NCBI RefSeq assembly: GCF_000986795.1
Contig: NZ_LAYZ01000001.1
Span: forward strand, 62,001-126,000
Length of the DNA stretch: 64,000 nucleotides
Direction: 5' to 3'
DNA from: Salinicoccus sediminis
Lineage (GTDB): Bacteria; Bacillota; Bacilli; Staphylococcales; Salinicoccaceae
Shown here: positions 9,993-19,193 of the stretch, piece after piece
Position numbering within the stretch: position 1 is the stretch's first letter
How the letters are laid out: the number at the start of each line of letters is the position of its first letter
The notes under the pieces: generated by a model
What the model saw: the letters and a program-made list of their open reading frames with translations, nothing else
Told to the model about the DNA's origin: nothing
The model's database searches: none
Made by a program: the position numbers and the translations under genes

Positions 9993-10580
9993 ATGAATAT
10001 CCCAAATCAATTGACAGTGTTCAGGGTAGTGCTTATTCCCGTCTTCCTTGTATTCGCCCTGATCGACTTCGGATGGGGGGACATGGCCATCCTGGGCGGT
10101 GAGGAAATCCGGATTGAGCAGTTCGTGGCTGCAGTTATCTTTGTTGCTGCCGCGCTGACTGATTTCCTTGACGGGTACCTTGCAAGGAAATGGAACCTCA
10201 TCACAAACATGGGGAAATTCCTTGATCCGCTGGCGGATAAGCTTCTCGTCACGACAGGGTTGATCGTGCTGGTGGAATGGCAGGTGATATCATCCTGGAT
10301 CGCCGTTGTCATCATCGCCCGTGAGTTTGCGGTGACGGGACTTAGGTTACTCCAGATCGAACAAGGATATGTAAGTGCTGCAGGGCAATTGGGCAAGATA
10401 AAGACGACGTTCCAGATGATTGCCCTCGTGCTGCTGCTGCCGGGGGATATGTTTACGGGCTATATACCATTCTCACCTGGAATCACCGCCATGTACATTG
10501 CGGTATTCTTTACAATCCTGTCCGGACTGGAATACTTCTACAAAGGCAGGGCGGTATTCCTTGAAGATAAAGGGAAATGA
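9993..10580 (+). CDS. pgsA: CDP-diacylglycerol-glycerol-3-phosphate 3-phosphatidyltransferase
   Basis: PgsA makes phosphatidylglycerol phosphate from CDP-diacylglycerol and glycerol-3-phosphate, the committed step to phosphatidylglycerol and cardiolipin. The 195-residue protein has several membrane helices and the complete CDP-alcohol phosphotransferase signature: DGYLAR, then eight residues, then [16 protein letters not shown] precedes ATG 9993, and the gene starts 4 bases after rodZ. An insert in the first loop ([17 protein letters not shown]) is slightly long for the family. In Staphylococcus the next gene is cinA, but here recA follows after 169 bases. Confidence 0.96.
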   Translation: MNIPNQLTVFRVVLIPVFLVFALIDFGWGDMAILGGEEIRIEQFVAAVIFVAAALTDFLDGYLARKWNLITNMGKFLDPLADKLLVTTGLIVLVEWQVISSWIAVVIIAREFAVTGLRLLQIEQGYVSAAGQLGKIKTTFQMIALVLLLPGDMFTGYIPFSPGITAMYIAVFFTILSGLEYFYKGRAVFLEDKGK

Positions 10581-10678
10581 GTTTTGCGCCAAAAACCTGC
10601 GGTAAACCGTCAACCGGGATGCAAACAGCACAAAAACGGCAAAGATGCGAACAGATTGAAGAAAACGGCACCGAAAAG

Positions 10679-10692
10679 CGAATATATGTTCG
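10679..10692 (+). promoter_or_regulatory. LexA box in the recA promoter
   Basis: CGAATATATGTTCG differs by one base from the Firmicutes SOS box CGAAC-N4-GTTCG, and its flanks extend the symmetry (AGCGAA...TTCGCT, 10677-10694). It covers the -35 position of the recA promoter, so LexA binding here should block transcription. Confidence 0.85.
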
Positions 10693-10718
10693 CTTTTTAT
10701 TTTTGTACGTGATATAAT
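10690..10718 (+). promoter_or_regulatory. recA promoter
   Basis: A perfect -10 TATAAT at 10713-10718 lies 32 bases before the recA start. The base 17-spaced -35 region (TCGCTT) is poor and lies in the LexA box, which is consistent with a repressed SOS promoter. Confidence 0.65.
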
Positions 10719-10749
10719 AAAGACCGAAAAGAAATAATGGAGGGTTATT

Positions 10750-11811
10750 ATGGACGAGAGACAAAAAGCGATTGAAACAGTGATAAAGAACATGGAGAAG
10801 TCGTTCGGTAAAGGGGCAGTCATGAAGCTCGGTGATGAGACAGGCCGTAAAGTTTCCACAGTATCCAGCGGGTCCATCACCCTGGACAACGCACTTGGAG
10901 TCGGCGGGTATCCAAAAGGCAGAATCATCGAAGTCTATGGTCCGGAATCCTCCGGTAAGACGACGGTTGCCCTTCATGCAATCGCTGCAGCACAGAAAGA
11001 GGGCGGTATCGCCGCTTTCATCGATGCAGAACATGCGCTTGATCCCGAGTATGCGAAAAATCTCGGTGTTGATATAGAGAACCTTTATCTGTCCCAGCCG
11101 GATACCGGCGAACAGGGACTTGAAATAGCTGAAGCATTCGTAAGGAGCGGTGCGGTGGATATGGTCGTCGTCGACTCCGTTGCAGCGCTCACGCCGCGGG
11201 CGGAGATAGAAGGCGAGATGGGCGACGCCCATGTCGGCCTCCAGGCACGTCTCATGTCCCAGGCCCTGAGAAAGCTCTCAGGTGCAATTTCCAAGAGTAA
11301 TACGACCGCCATCTTCATCAACCAGATCCGCGAAAAGGTCGGCGTGATGTTCGGCAACCCGGAAACCACTCCGGGCGGACGTGCGCTCAAATTCTACAGT
11401 TCCGTCCGGCTCGAGGTACGCCGTGCCGAACAGCTTAAACTCGGCCAGGAGATTGTAGGTAACCGCACAAAAATCAAAGTTGTCAAGAACAAGGTTGCGC
11501 CGCCGTTCCGTGTGGCTGAAGTGGATATCATGTACGGCCTCGGCATTTCCAAGACCGGTGAGCTCGTCGATCTTGGTGCGGAACATGAAATCATCCAGAA
11601 GAGCGGTGCATGGTATTCCTATGAAGGCGAACGGCTCGGTCAGGGCAAGGAGAACGTCAAAGAGCATTTGAAAAACAGCCCCGAGTTGCTTGCTGAGATC
11701 GAAGGGAAGCTACGGGCAGCCCTCGGTTTCGGGGAAAAGCAGGAGGAAGAATCCGAAGATCAGGATGACAATGCGTCACAGCCTGATTCCCTCTTCGAGG
11801 ATGAAGAATAA
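10750..11811 (+). CDS. recA: Recombinase RecA
   Basis: RecA forms filaments on single-stranded DNA, drives homologous recombination and activates LexA self-cleavage. The 353-residue protein has Walker [10 protein letters not shown] (about residue 66), the segment [20 protein letters not shown] (Walker B and loop L1), the L2 region near [21 protein letters not shown], and an acidic C-terminal tail ([22 protein letters not shown] is split here as [10 protein letters not shown] and DSLFEDEE). GGAGG precedes ATG 10750. It is expressed from its own LexA-controlled promoter and ends in a terminator before rny. Nothing unusual is seen in the catalytic parts. Confidence 0.99.
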   Translation: MDERQKAIETVIKNMEKSFGKGAVMKLGDETGRKVSTVSSGSITLDNALGVGGYPKGRIIEVYGPESSGKTTVALHAIAAAQKEGGIAAFIDAEHALDPEYAKNLGVDIENLYLSQPDTGEQGLEIAEAFVRSGAVDMVVVDSVAALTPRAEIEGEMGDAHVGLQARLMSQALRKLSGAISKSNTTAIFINQIREKVGVMFGNPETTPGGRALKFYSSVRLEVRRAEQLKLGQEIVGNRTKIKVVKNKVAPPFRVAEVDIMYGLGISKTGELVDLGAEHEIIQKSGAWYSYEGERLGQGKENVKEHLKNSPELLAEIEGKLRAALGFGEKQEEESEDQDDNASQPDSLFEDEE

Positions 11812-11841
11812 TAGAGACGGGGATCCCCGGATGACAATCAG

Positions 11842-11884
11842 GCACCTGAATGGAAATAGACCGTTCTGGTGCTTGATTTTATTT
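11842..11884 (+). terminator. Terminator after recA
   Basis: A 12-bp imperfect stem (11842-11853 with 11861-11872, one mismatch and one G-T pair) with a 7-base loop is followed by TTGATTTTATTT. It closes the recA transcript before rny. Confidence 0.65.
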
Positions 11885-11975
11885 ACATTTATCTTTAGAA
11901 TTGATTATATATAATATTACGTTCGACCTATATTATATAAAACAATAGCTAGAGCCTGTTAGGGAGGTGTTTATT

Positions 11976-13535
11976 GTGGACATGATAGACATTTTCTTAA
12001 TCTTGCTTGGCATTATTCTAGGTGTTGTAATCGGATATTTTATCGTCAGAAACACTTTGACTAAACGGCAGCAGGAGGCGCGGACTTCCGCAGAACACAT
12101 TATAAGTGAAGCGGAGAAGGAAGCGGACAGCCTCAGGAAAGAAAAGCTGCTCGAGGCAAAAGAGGAGACCCAGAATCTCAAGGATGCCTTTGAGCGCGAT
12201 TCCAACGAAAAGCGGGAAGACCTCAAAGCGCAGGAATCCAGGCTTCTCCAGCGGGAGCAGTCGCTTGACCGTAAAAGCGAGGTCCTTGATAAGAAGGATG
12301 AAGCGCTGGAGAGCAAAGAAGCCAAAATTGAAGAAAAACAGCAAATGGTTGATGCCGAGGATCAGAAGATTAAAGAAATCATCAGTCGGCAAGAAGATGA
12401 ATTATCCCGCATCTCCGGACTCTCACGTGATGAAGCACGTAACGAAATCTTCACTGAAGTGGAGAGAGAACTGTCACACGATATGGCCGTAATGGTTAAA
12501 GAGAAAGAAGATCAGATGAAACTTGATGTGGATAAGAAAGCGAAGGAACTGCTTGCTGTCACAGCACAACGCTATGCAGCAGAGTATACGAGCGAATCCA
12601 CAGTATCTGTTGTAAACCTTCCGAATGATGAAATGAAGGGCCGGATCATCGGCCGGGAAGGCCGTAACATACGCACACTCGAGACATTGACCGGCGTCGA
12701 CCTCATCATCGATGATACACCGGAAGCCGTCATACTCTCAGGTTTCGATCCGATCCGCCGCGCCATCGCCAAAAATGCACTGGAAGCACTGGTTGAGGAT
12801 GGAAGGATCCATCCCGGCCGCATTGAAGAAATGGTGGACAAGGCGAAACGCAATATGGAATCGGATATCAGGGATGCCGGCGAAGCTGCCGCATTCGAAC
12901 TTGATATCCACAATCTCCATCCGGAACTTGTGAAACATCTCGGTAAGATGAAGTACCGTCTGAGCTACGGTCAGAATGTGCTCAAACATTCTGTTGAAGT
13001 CGGCTATCTTGCAGGGATGCTTGCGAGTGAACTCGGCGAAGACGTCCAGCTTGCAAGACGTGCGGGGCTGATGCATGACATCGGCAAGGCGATCGACCAC
13101 GAAGTGGAAGGGAGCCATGTCGAAATCGGTGTTGAACTGTCAAAACGCTATAAAGAGCATCCGACAGTCATCAACGCCATCCATTCACATCACGGGGATG
13201 TGGAAGCGACGAGCATCATCTCCATCATCGTAGCAGCGGCCGATGCACTCAGTGCAGCCAGACCGGGAGCGAGACGGGAGACGCTTGAAAACTATGTTAA
13301 GCGTCTGGAAAAACTCGAAGCCATTGCCGAAGGCTACGAAGGCGTCGAGAAAACATTCGCAATCCAGGCCGGGCGCGAAATACGCGTCATGGTCAAACCG
13401 GATGAACTGGATGATCTCAGCGCACACAGACTGGCAAGAGATATCAAGAAACAGGTTGAAGATGAACTGCAATATCCAGGGCACATCAAAGTGACAGTGG
13501 TCCGAGAGATGAGGGCAGTGGAATATGCCAAATAG
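11976..13535 (+). CDS. rny: Ribonuclease Y
   Basis: RNase Y is the membrane-anchored endoribonuclease that starts decay of many mRNAs in Firmicutes. The 519-residue protein begins with a membrane segment ([19 protein letters not shown]), then a long coiled coil rich in Lys/Glu (about residues 25-200), a KH domain with [10 protein letters not shown], and the HD catalytic domain with HDIGKA (about base 13075). AGGGAGG at 11961-11967 suggests GTG 11976 as the start; ATG 11982 and GTG 11967 are alternatives. In staphylococci it is also called CvfA. Its specificity factor RicA is encoded about 10 kb away in this window. Confidence 0.97.
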   Translation: MDMIDIFLILLGIILGVVIGYFIVRNTLTKRQQEARTSAEHIISEAEKEADSLRKEKLLEAKEETQNLKDAFERDSNEKREDLKAQESRLLQREQSLDRKSEVLDKKDEALESKEAKIEEKQQMVDAEDQKIKEIISRQEDELSRISGLSRDEARNEIFTEVERELSHDMAVMVKEKEDQMKLDVDKKAKELLAVTAQRYAAEYTSESTVSVVNLPNDEMKGRIIGREGRNIRTLETLTGVDLIIDDTPEAVILSGFDPIRRAIAKNALEALVEDGRIHPGRIEEMVDKAKRNMESDIRDAGEAAAFELDIHNLHPELVKHLGKMKYRLSYGQNVLKHSVEVGYLAGMLASELGEDVQLARRAGLMHDIGKAIDHEVEGSHVEIGVELSKRYKEHPTVINAIHSHHGDVEATSIISIIVAAADALSAARPGARRETLENYVKRLEKLEAIAEGYEGVEKTFAIQAGREIRVMVKPDELDDLSAHRLARDIKKQVEDELQYPGHIKVTVVREMRAVEYAK

Positions 13536-13567
13536 AAAAACCAGCAGGTAGCCCTGCTGGTTTTTCT
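13536..13567. terminator. Bidirectional terminator between rny and the reverse-strand small gene
   Basis: Stem CCAGCAGG (13541-13548) with CCTGCTGG (13553-13560) is flanked by A5 on the left and T5 on the right, so it can end transcripts from both strands. This fits the convergent gene at 13583-13795. Confidence 0.85.
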
Positions 13568-13582
13568 TATTTTTTCATTCGG

Positions 13583-13795
13583 TTAAATATTGATTTCGAT
13601 ATCTCTTATACTATTGAAAGCCTCACTTGTTTCCTGTGTATTATTCGAAAAGCGTTCATATTTTTCAGCGAGTTTGTAGGCACTGAGATAGAGTTCAAGA
13701 CTGTCCTTGGCCTTCTCTTCAATAGATTCACTTTCGGAAGGGTTGGCCAATAATGTCAATTTGGCAAACTCCCTGGGGTCAATGGATAATGTCAA
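13583..13795 (-). CDS. Small protein of unknown function, convergent with rny
   Basis: I do not recognise this protein of about 70 residues. It is hydrophilic and predicted mainly helical (SIEEKAKDSLELYLSAYKLAEKYERF), with no cysteine and no membrane segment. The best start is TTG at 13795 (reading leftwards) because AGGAG lies about 8 bases before it; GTG at 13804 would be longer by three residues but overlaps the ribosome binding site. It ends just before the bidirectional terminator shared with rny, which supports a real gene. It interrupts the otherwise forward-oriented rny-ymdB order. Confidence 0.6.
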   Translation of the reverse strand: MTLSIDPREFAKLTLLANPSESESIEEKAKDSLELYLSAYKLAEKYERFSNNTQETSEAFNSIRDIEINI

Positions 13796-13881
13796 ATTAT
13801 TCACTCCTAATTAATTTATAGGTAATACATACCCCAAAGCGTGTATAATGAAACATGAAATTATAAAAAAGGATGAATTTG

Positions 13882-14655
13882 ATGCGTATTTTATTTATCG
13901 GGGATATTGTCGGCAAAGTCGGCAGAAGAATGCTGAGTGAAAATCTGATGGATCTTAAGAAGGAACACGGAGCTAATTTCACAATAGTGAATGGTGAAAA
14001 CGCCGCCCACGGCAAAGGGATAACGGAGCGGATTTACAAAGAGATACTGGGCTATGGTGCGGATTTCATTACACTCGGCAACCATACGTTTGCCAAGCGG
14101 GAGATATACGACGTGCTGGATCGGGATGTCAGGATGATCCGGCCCGCCAATTATCCGGAAGGCGCCCCGGGGAGAGGATATGGAATCGTGAATGTAAATG
14201 GCAGAAGGCTCCTGATCATGAATCTGCAGGGCAGAAGTTTCATGCCGGCAATCGACTGTCCGTTCAAAAAAGCGGATGCCATCCTGGAGCATGTGGAGGC
14301 GGATGAGGTATTCGTGGATTTCCACAGTGAAACGACGAGTGAGAGCCTTGCGATGGGGCACTATCTGGACGGCAGGGTGGATGCAGTCGTGGGGACGCAC
14401 ACCCATGTACAGACGAATGACGAACAGGTGCTTCCGGACGGGACGAAGTATATTACAGACGTCGGGATGACCGGCTTTAAAGACGGCATACTCGGAATCC
14501 GCAAAGAGGAGGTCATCGACCGTTTCCTCCATCAGCTGCCTGTCAGGCACAATGTCCCCGAGGAAGGAACGGGGGTCCTGTCCGGTGTCATCATCGATAC
14601 GAAAACACATAAAATAGACAAGATAAGGATAGAGGAAAAGAGGGCTAGGCCGTAG
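13882..14655 (+). CDS. ymdB: YmdB-type metallophosphoesterase
   Basis: YmdB-family enzymes are dimetal phosphodiesterases, with activity on 2',3'-cyclic nucleotides reported in Bacillus, and influence biofilm and motility decisions together with RNase Y. The 257-residue protein begins MRILFIGDIVGKVG. Metal-binding motifs are visible: the first Asp in GDIVG, NGENAAHG, GNHTF, FHSETTSE and GTHTHVQTND. ATG 13882 is chosen over 13873 because it matches the usual family start and leaves AAAAAAGGA at a good distance. The gene lies downstream of rny as in other Firmicutes, separated here by a reverse-strand gene. A TATAAT at 13844-13849 is a possible own -10 element. Confidence 0.93.
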   Translation: MRILFIGDIVGKVGRRMLSENLMDLKKEHGANFTIVNGENAAHGKGITERIYKEILGYGADFITLGNHTFAKREIYDVLDRDVRMIRPANYPEGAPGRGYGIVNVNGRRLLIMNLQGRSFMPAIDCPFKKADAILEHVEADEVFVDFHSETTSESLAMGHYLDGRVDAVVGTHTHVQTNDEQVLPDGTKYITDVGMTGFKDGILGIRKEEVIDRFLHQLPVRHNVPEEGTGVLSGVIIDTKTHKIDKIRIEEKRARP

Positions 14656-14742
14656 GACTGATTTTGTGTGAATCGGTGCACTGAATATCGAAAAACAGCC
14701 TCGATTCTGATATATTAACATAAGGACAAGGAGGCAATATGT

Positions 14743-16482
14743 ATGAAAGAACAATTGTCATGGAAAGTCGGCGGCCAGCAGGGTGAAGGGATCGAATCGA
14801 CGGGTGAGATCTTCTCCACGACCCTGAACAGGATGGGGTACCATCTCTACAGCTACAGACATTTCTCAAGCCGTATCAAAGGCGGCCACACGAATAATAA
14901 TGTAAGGATCTCTGCCAGGGAAGTAAGGGCAGTGAGTGATAATATCAATATACTGGTTGCATTCGACCAGCAGACCATAGACCTTAACGCACATGAACTT
15001 GTAAGCGGAGGGATAATCATAGCGGACAGCAAGTTCAACCCGACGAAGGATGAATCACTGGATATCCAGCTTGTATCGATCCCATTCACTGAAACAGCCA
15101 AGGAGCTCGGCAGCCAGCTGATGAAGAACATGGTTGCCATCGGCGCCAGCGCGCGGCTCATGAACCTTGAAATGCAGCCGTTCCGGGACATGATCTATAC
15201 GATGTTCATCCGTAAGGGGGAACAGATCGTAGACAGCAACAATGAAGCGCTGAAAGAGGGTTACGAGCTGATGGACAGTGCAATGGCTGACATTTCGGGA
15301 GATTTCGAAATGGTGCCGTCCGAACAGGAGGAACGCCTTTTCCTCATCGGCAACGATGCCATCAGTTTCGGTGCACTGAATGCGGGTGTGCGTTTCATGG
15401 CGGCATATCCGATCACCCCGGCAAGTGAAATCATGGAATACATGATCGAGAACCTGCCGAAGGTCGGAGGTACGGTGATTCAGACCGAAGACGAAATATC
15501 GGCGGTGACCATGGCGATCGGTTCAAACTACGCCGGCGCGCGCAGCTTCACATCTTCTGCCGGCCCCGGCCTCTCCCTGATGATGGAATCCATCGGTCTT
15601 TCCGGCATGACGGAAACACCGCTTGTCATCATCGATACGATGCGTGGCGGACCGTCCACCGGGCTACCGACAAAGCAGGAGCAGTCGGACCTGATGCAGA
15701 TGATCTACGGGACCCATGGGGACATACCGAAAGTCGTGCTCGCACCGTCCGATGTCGAAGATGCTTTCTATACGACGATCGAAGCCTTCAATATTGCAGA
15801 ATATTACCAGGTTCCGGTAATCCTTCTTTCCGACCTGCAGATGTCACTCGGCAAGCAGTCATCCAGACCCTTCGACCTGTCTTCGGTTGAAATCAACAGG
15901 GGAAAGACGATTACAGAGGATCTGGAGAGGGACGAAGCGGAATATTTCGAACGCTACAGCGATGAGGAGGACGGCATTTCAAACCGTCCGATTCCCGGCG
16001 TCAAAGGCGGTATCCATCATGTGACCGGTGTTGAGCACAGTACGACCGGCACACCGAATGAAAGTGCCGACAACCGTCAGGTACAGATGGACAAGCGGAT
16101 GAGGAAGCTCAAGGACTTCACGATGGATGAGCCTTTCAAAGCGAAGGGCAATGTCGAAAGTGAACTTCTCGTCATCAGTTTCCTGAGTGTCAACGGTGTC
16201 GTACAGGAAGCGGCTGAACGACTGGATGCGGATATTACGACAATCAGCCTCAAGCAGATCCATCCATTCCCGATCGATGCACTCCGTCCATATCTCGACG
16301 GTGCAGGGGAGATACTCGTCATCGAACAGAACTACAGCGGACAGCTGAACAGTGTACTGAAGATGAACTACCACGGACACGACCGCATCAAATCACATGT
16401 TAAATATGACGGTACACCTTTCAAACCGAATGAAATTGAAACTCATATGAGCTCAATTCTAAAAATTAAGGAAGTGTTGTAA
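14743..16482 (+). CDS. korA: 2-oxoacid:ferredoxin oxidoreductase, fused gamma-alpha subunit
   Basis: This 579-residue subunit, with KorB, oxidatively decarboxylates a 2-oxoacid (2-oxoglutarate or pyruvate) to an acyl-CoA and reduces ferredoxin. Residues 1-190 form the gamma domain (WKVGGQQGEGIESTGEIF), and the rest the alpha domain with AAYPITPASEIMEYM and the pyrimidine-binding segment typical of the family. GGAGGC precedes ATG 14743. The stop overlaps the korB start by one base. The place after ymdB is as in Staphylococcus aureus. The substrate cannot be decided from sequence by eye. Confidence 0.93.
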   Translation: MKEQLSWKVGGQQGEGIESTGEIFSTTLNRMGYHLYSYRHFSSRIKGGHTNNNVRISAREVRAVSDNINILVAFDQQTIDLNAHELVSGGIIIADSKFNPTKDESLDIQLVSIPFTETAKELGSQLMKNMVAIGASARLMNLEMQPFRDMIYTMFIRKGEQIVDSNNEALKEGYELMDSAMADISGDFEMVPSEQEERLFLIGNDAISFGALNAGVRFMAAYPITPASEIMEYMIENLPKVGGTVIQTEDEISAVTMAIGSNYAGARSFTSSAGPGLSLMMESIGLSGMTETPLVIIDTMRGGPSTGLPTKQEQSDLMQMIYGTHGDIPKVVLAPSDVEDAFYTTIEAFNIAEYYQVPVILLSDLQMSLGKQSSRPFDLSSVEINRGKTITEDLERDEAEYFERYSDEEDGISNRPIPGVKGGIHHVTGVEHSTTGTPNESADNRQVQMDKRMRKLKDFTMDEPFKAKGNVESELLVISFLSVNGVVQEAAERLDADITTISLKQIHPFPIDALRPYLDGAGEILVIEQNYSGQLNSVLKMNYHGHDRIKSHVKYDGTPFKPNEIETHMSSILKIKEVL

Positions 16483-17348
16483 TGGCTACATTCAAAGATT
16501 TCAGGAATAACATAAAGCCGAACTGGTGCCCCGGCTGCGGCGATTTCAGTGTTCAGGCCGCCATCCAGAAGGCATGTGCGGCCAACGGCCTGGAGCCGGA
16601 TGAGCTGGCAGTCATTACCGGCATCGGATGCAGCGGACGCCTGAGCGGCTACATCAAATCATACGGTTTCCATGCCACCCACGGACGCAGCCTGCCGGTT
16701 GCGCAGGGTGTCAAGATGGCAAATGACGAACTCACTGTCATCGCCTCCGGCGGTGACGGCGACGGGTTTGCCATCGGCATGGGACATACCGTCCATGCAC
16801 TGAAAAGGAACATCGATATTACCTATATCGTCATGGACAACCAGATTTACGGACTCACGAAGGGACAGACTTCCCCTTCATCTGAAAAGGGGTTCGTCAC
16901 AAAATCCACGCCGAACGGTTCCATCGAGAATGCAATCCAGCCGATCAGGACCGCGATGGCGAGCGGTGCAACCTTCATCGCACAGAGCGTAAGCTCCGAC
17001 ATCAAACAGCTCACTGCCATCATACAGGAGGCGATGAACCATAAAGGCTTCAGCTTTGTGAACGTCTTCAGCCCATGTGTCACCTACAACAAAGTGAACA
17101 CATACGACTGGTTCAAAGAGAATCTGACTGCTGTTGAGGATATCGAAGGTTACAATCATACAGATCAGAAAGCAGCGATGAATCACATCATGGAACATGA
17201 GGGCCTCTTAAAAGGCATCATCTATCAGGATCAAGAAGCATCTTCATATCAGGAACAGATCGAGGGCTACCTCGATCAGCCGACAGTCAAAAAAGAGATG
17301 ACCCTTGAGAGGGAAACATTCGATGATCTGATGGCTGCATTCAGATAA
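16482..17348 (+). CDS. korB: 2-oxoacid:ferredoxin oxidoreductase, beta subunit
   Basis: The 288-residue beta subunit binds thiamine diphosphate and one iron-sulfur cluster. The TPP motif reads GGDGDGFAIGMGH followed by VMDNQIYGLTKGQTSP. Likely cluster ligands are the cysteines in WCPGCGD, GIGCSG and FSPCVTYN. ATG 16482 overlaps the korA stop, so both subunits are coupled, and the operon ends at a strong terminator. The enzyme depends on the TPP that the window's thiazole genes and transporters help to supply. Confidence 0.94.
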   Translation: MATFKDFRNNIKPNWCPGCGDFSVQAAIQKACAANGLEPDELAVITGIGCSGRLSGYIKSYGFHATHGRSLPVAQGVKMANDELTVIASGGDGDGFAIGMGHTVHALKRNIDITYIVMDNQIYGLTKGQTSPSSEKGFVTKSTPNGSIENAIQPIRTAMASGATFIAQSVSSDIKQLTAIIQEAMNHKGFSFVNVFSPCVTYNKVNTYDWFKENLTAVEDIEGYNHTDQKAAMNHIMEHEGLLKGIIYQDQEASSYQEQIEGYLDQPTVKKEMTLERETFDDLMAAFR

Positions 17349-17358
17349 ACCAGTGTGC

Positions 17359-17397
17359 ATCCCGGGCAAAATACTGCCCGGGATGTATTTTTTTATT
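17359..17397 (+). terminator. Terminator after korB
   Basis: A perfect 10-bp GC-rich stem (ATCCCGGGCA 17359-17368 with TGCCCGGGAT 17375-17384) is followed by GTATTTTTTTATTT. Confidence 0.92.
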
Positions 17398-17462
17398 TGT
17401 ATATCAAAAATTTTTGAATTGTGTCATAATTGGGATAATAGTTCGGTAACCGAAAGAAGTGG

Positions 17463-19193
17463 GTGGGACGATTGCTTACGGTATATAAATTTGCTCTGAC
17501 TTATAAATGGTACATATTCGTTGCGCTGTTCTTCATGAGCATAGAGCTCGCAGTGGAACTCGCGCAGCCTTATCTGATTTCGAAAGTCATTGATGACGGC
17601 ATCGTGGCCGGTGACATCAACACTGTATGGTTCTATCTTATGGTGATGTTCCTGATCAGCATGGCTGCATTCTTCAGTGGCGTGATCAATTCATTCTTTT
17701 CAAGCCATATCGCCAACGCTTTCAGCTATGATCTCCGGACTGCACTTTTCAGGAGGATCCAGTACTTTACACTGACGACACTGTCGAAGTTTCCGACATC
17801 AAGTCTGATTACCCGGATGACGCAGGACGTACTGCAGACGGAAATGCTTCTTTACATGTCACTCAGGATCGTACTGCGCGCACCGCTGATGGTCGTCGGT
17901 TCGCTGATCATGTCATTTGTGGTCAATCCGACGCTCGGGTTCTATCTTTCCTTCCTGACGCCGGTACTTCTTCTGTTCCTGATCATCGTGTCGGCCAAAG
18001 GGGGTAAAATATTTCTCCGCGTACAAAAGCGCCTGGATAAGATCAACCGTTTCATCCAGCAGAACCTGGAGGGGGTCAGGCTGATCAAGGCCAATGACCG
18101 CGGGTTGTTCGAGACGAAAAAATTCCAGGAAGTTGCAGGGAGGCTGAGAGATGACACAGTCTATGCACTCAGGCTGATGGAATCGATCATGCCCGTGCTG
18201 CTTCTCATCATCAACGGCAGCCTTCTCGTCGTCATCTGGATGGCGTCCGACCTGCTGCAGTCGGATACTGTCCAGGTCGGGGAAGTTGTCGCTGTCATCA
18301 ACTACGGACTCAGGATGCAGGGCGGTTTTTCAATGTTCGCGTTCATCATAATGGCATTCAGCCGTTCCAAGGCGTCAAGCGAGCGCATGGAAGAGGTGCT
18401 CAAGTCACCTGTCAGCATCAACAGGAAAGATGGGACGCTGAAAGAGGACAGGGCCGGGACAGTCAGGTTTGAAAACGTTTCATTCAGATATCCCGGTGCC
18501 TCGAGATATATTTTGAAAGATGTCACATTCGATGTTGCGGCCGATGAAAAGTTTGTCATCATGGGTGGCACCGGGTCTGGCAAGAGTACGCTGCTCAGCC
18601 TGATTCCGAAGATGTATGATGTCAAGGAAGGAAAAATATATGTGAACGGCAAGAGTCTCGAAGAGTGGGAAGAGGATGATCTGAGACAGACGATCGGCTA
18701 CGTTCCCCAGTCCGCAGTCCTGTTTTCAGGCAGCATCTATGAAAATCTCTTGTGGGGCAACCTTGAAGCTGAAGAGTCGGAAGTCCTCACCTCCACTGAA
18801 AAGGCGCAGATCCACAGCTCGATCGAGGCGTTCGACCACCGCTATGAAACACGGGTCGGACAGAGGGGCGTCACTTTATCCGGCGGACAGAAGCAGCGGT
18901 TGTCCATTGCCCGCGCACTGGTCAGGAAACCATCCATACTCATTTTGGACGACAGTACCTCAGCCCTTGATATCCGCACCGAGTCAGCTCTTTGGGAAGC
19001 ACTGAAGGACGAAAATGCGACCCGCATCATAGTGACACAGAAAGTGATCACTGCAAAGTCGGCCGACCGTGTCCTGCTGCTTGACGGCGGTGAGGTCAGT
19101 GCAATCGGTACACATGATGAACTGATGGCTTCATCCGGACTTTACCGTTCGATTGCAGAGTCACAGATGGAAGGAGGGCACCTCGATGATTGA
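17463..19193 (+). CDS. ABC exporter half-transporter, degenerate-site subunit (YfiB-like)
   Basis: This 576-residue protein has six membrane segments (about residues 10-300) fused to an ATPase domain, as in type IV exporters for drugs, lipids or peptides. Walker A is GGTGSGKST and the signature is LSGGQKQRLS, but Walker B ends in LILDDSTSALD (Asp instead of the catalytic Glu) and the switch histidine is Gln (IIVTQK). It overlaps the next ABC gene by 8 bases, so the two form a heterodimer with one impaired ATP site. GTG 17463 or TTG 17472 could be the start; neither has a strong ribosome binding site. The substrate is unknown; multidrug export is common among relatives. Confidence 0.9.
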   Translation: MGRLLTVYKFALTYKWYIFVALFFMSIELAVELAQPYLISKVIDDGIVAGDINTVWFYLMVMFLISMAAFFSGVINSFFSSHIANAFSYDLRTALFRRIQYFTLTTLSKFPTSSLITRMTQDVLQTEMLLYMSLRIVLRAPLMVVGSLIMSFVVNPTLGFYLSFLTPVLLLFLIIVSAKGGKIFLRVQKRLDKINRFIQQNLEGVRLIKANDRGLFETKKFQEVAGRLRDDTVYALRLMESIMPVLLLIINGSLLVVIWMASDLLQSDTVQVGEVVAVINYGLRMQGGFSMFAFIIMAFSRSKASSERMEEVLKSPVSINRKDGTLKEDRAGTVRFENVSFRYPGASRYILKDVTFDVAADEKFVIMGGTGSGKSTLLSLIPKMYDVKEGKIYVNGKSLEEWEEDDLRQTIGYVPQSAVLFSGSIYENLLWGNLEAEESEVLTSTEKAQIHSSIEAFDHRYETRVGQRGVTLSGGQKQRLSIARALVRKPSILILDDSTSALDIRTESALWEALKDENATRIIVTQKVITAKSADRVLLLDGGEVSAIGTHDELMASSGLYRSIAESQMEGGHLDD

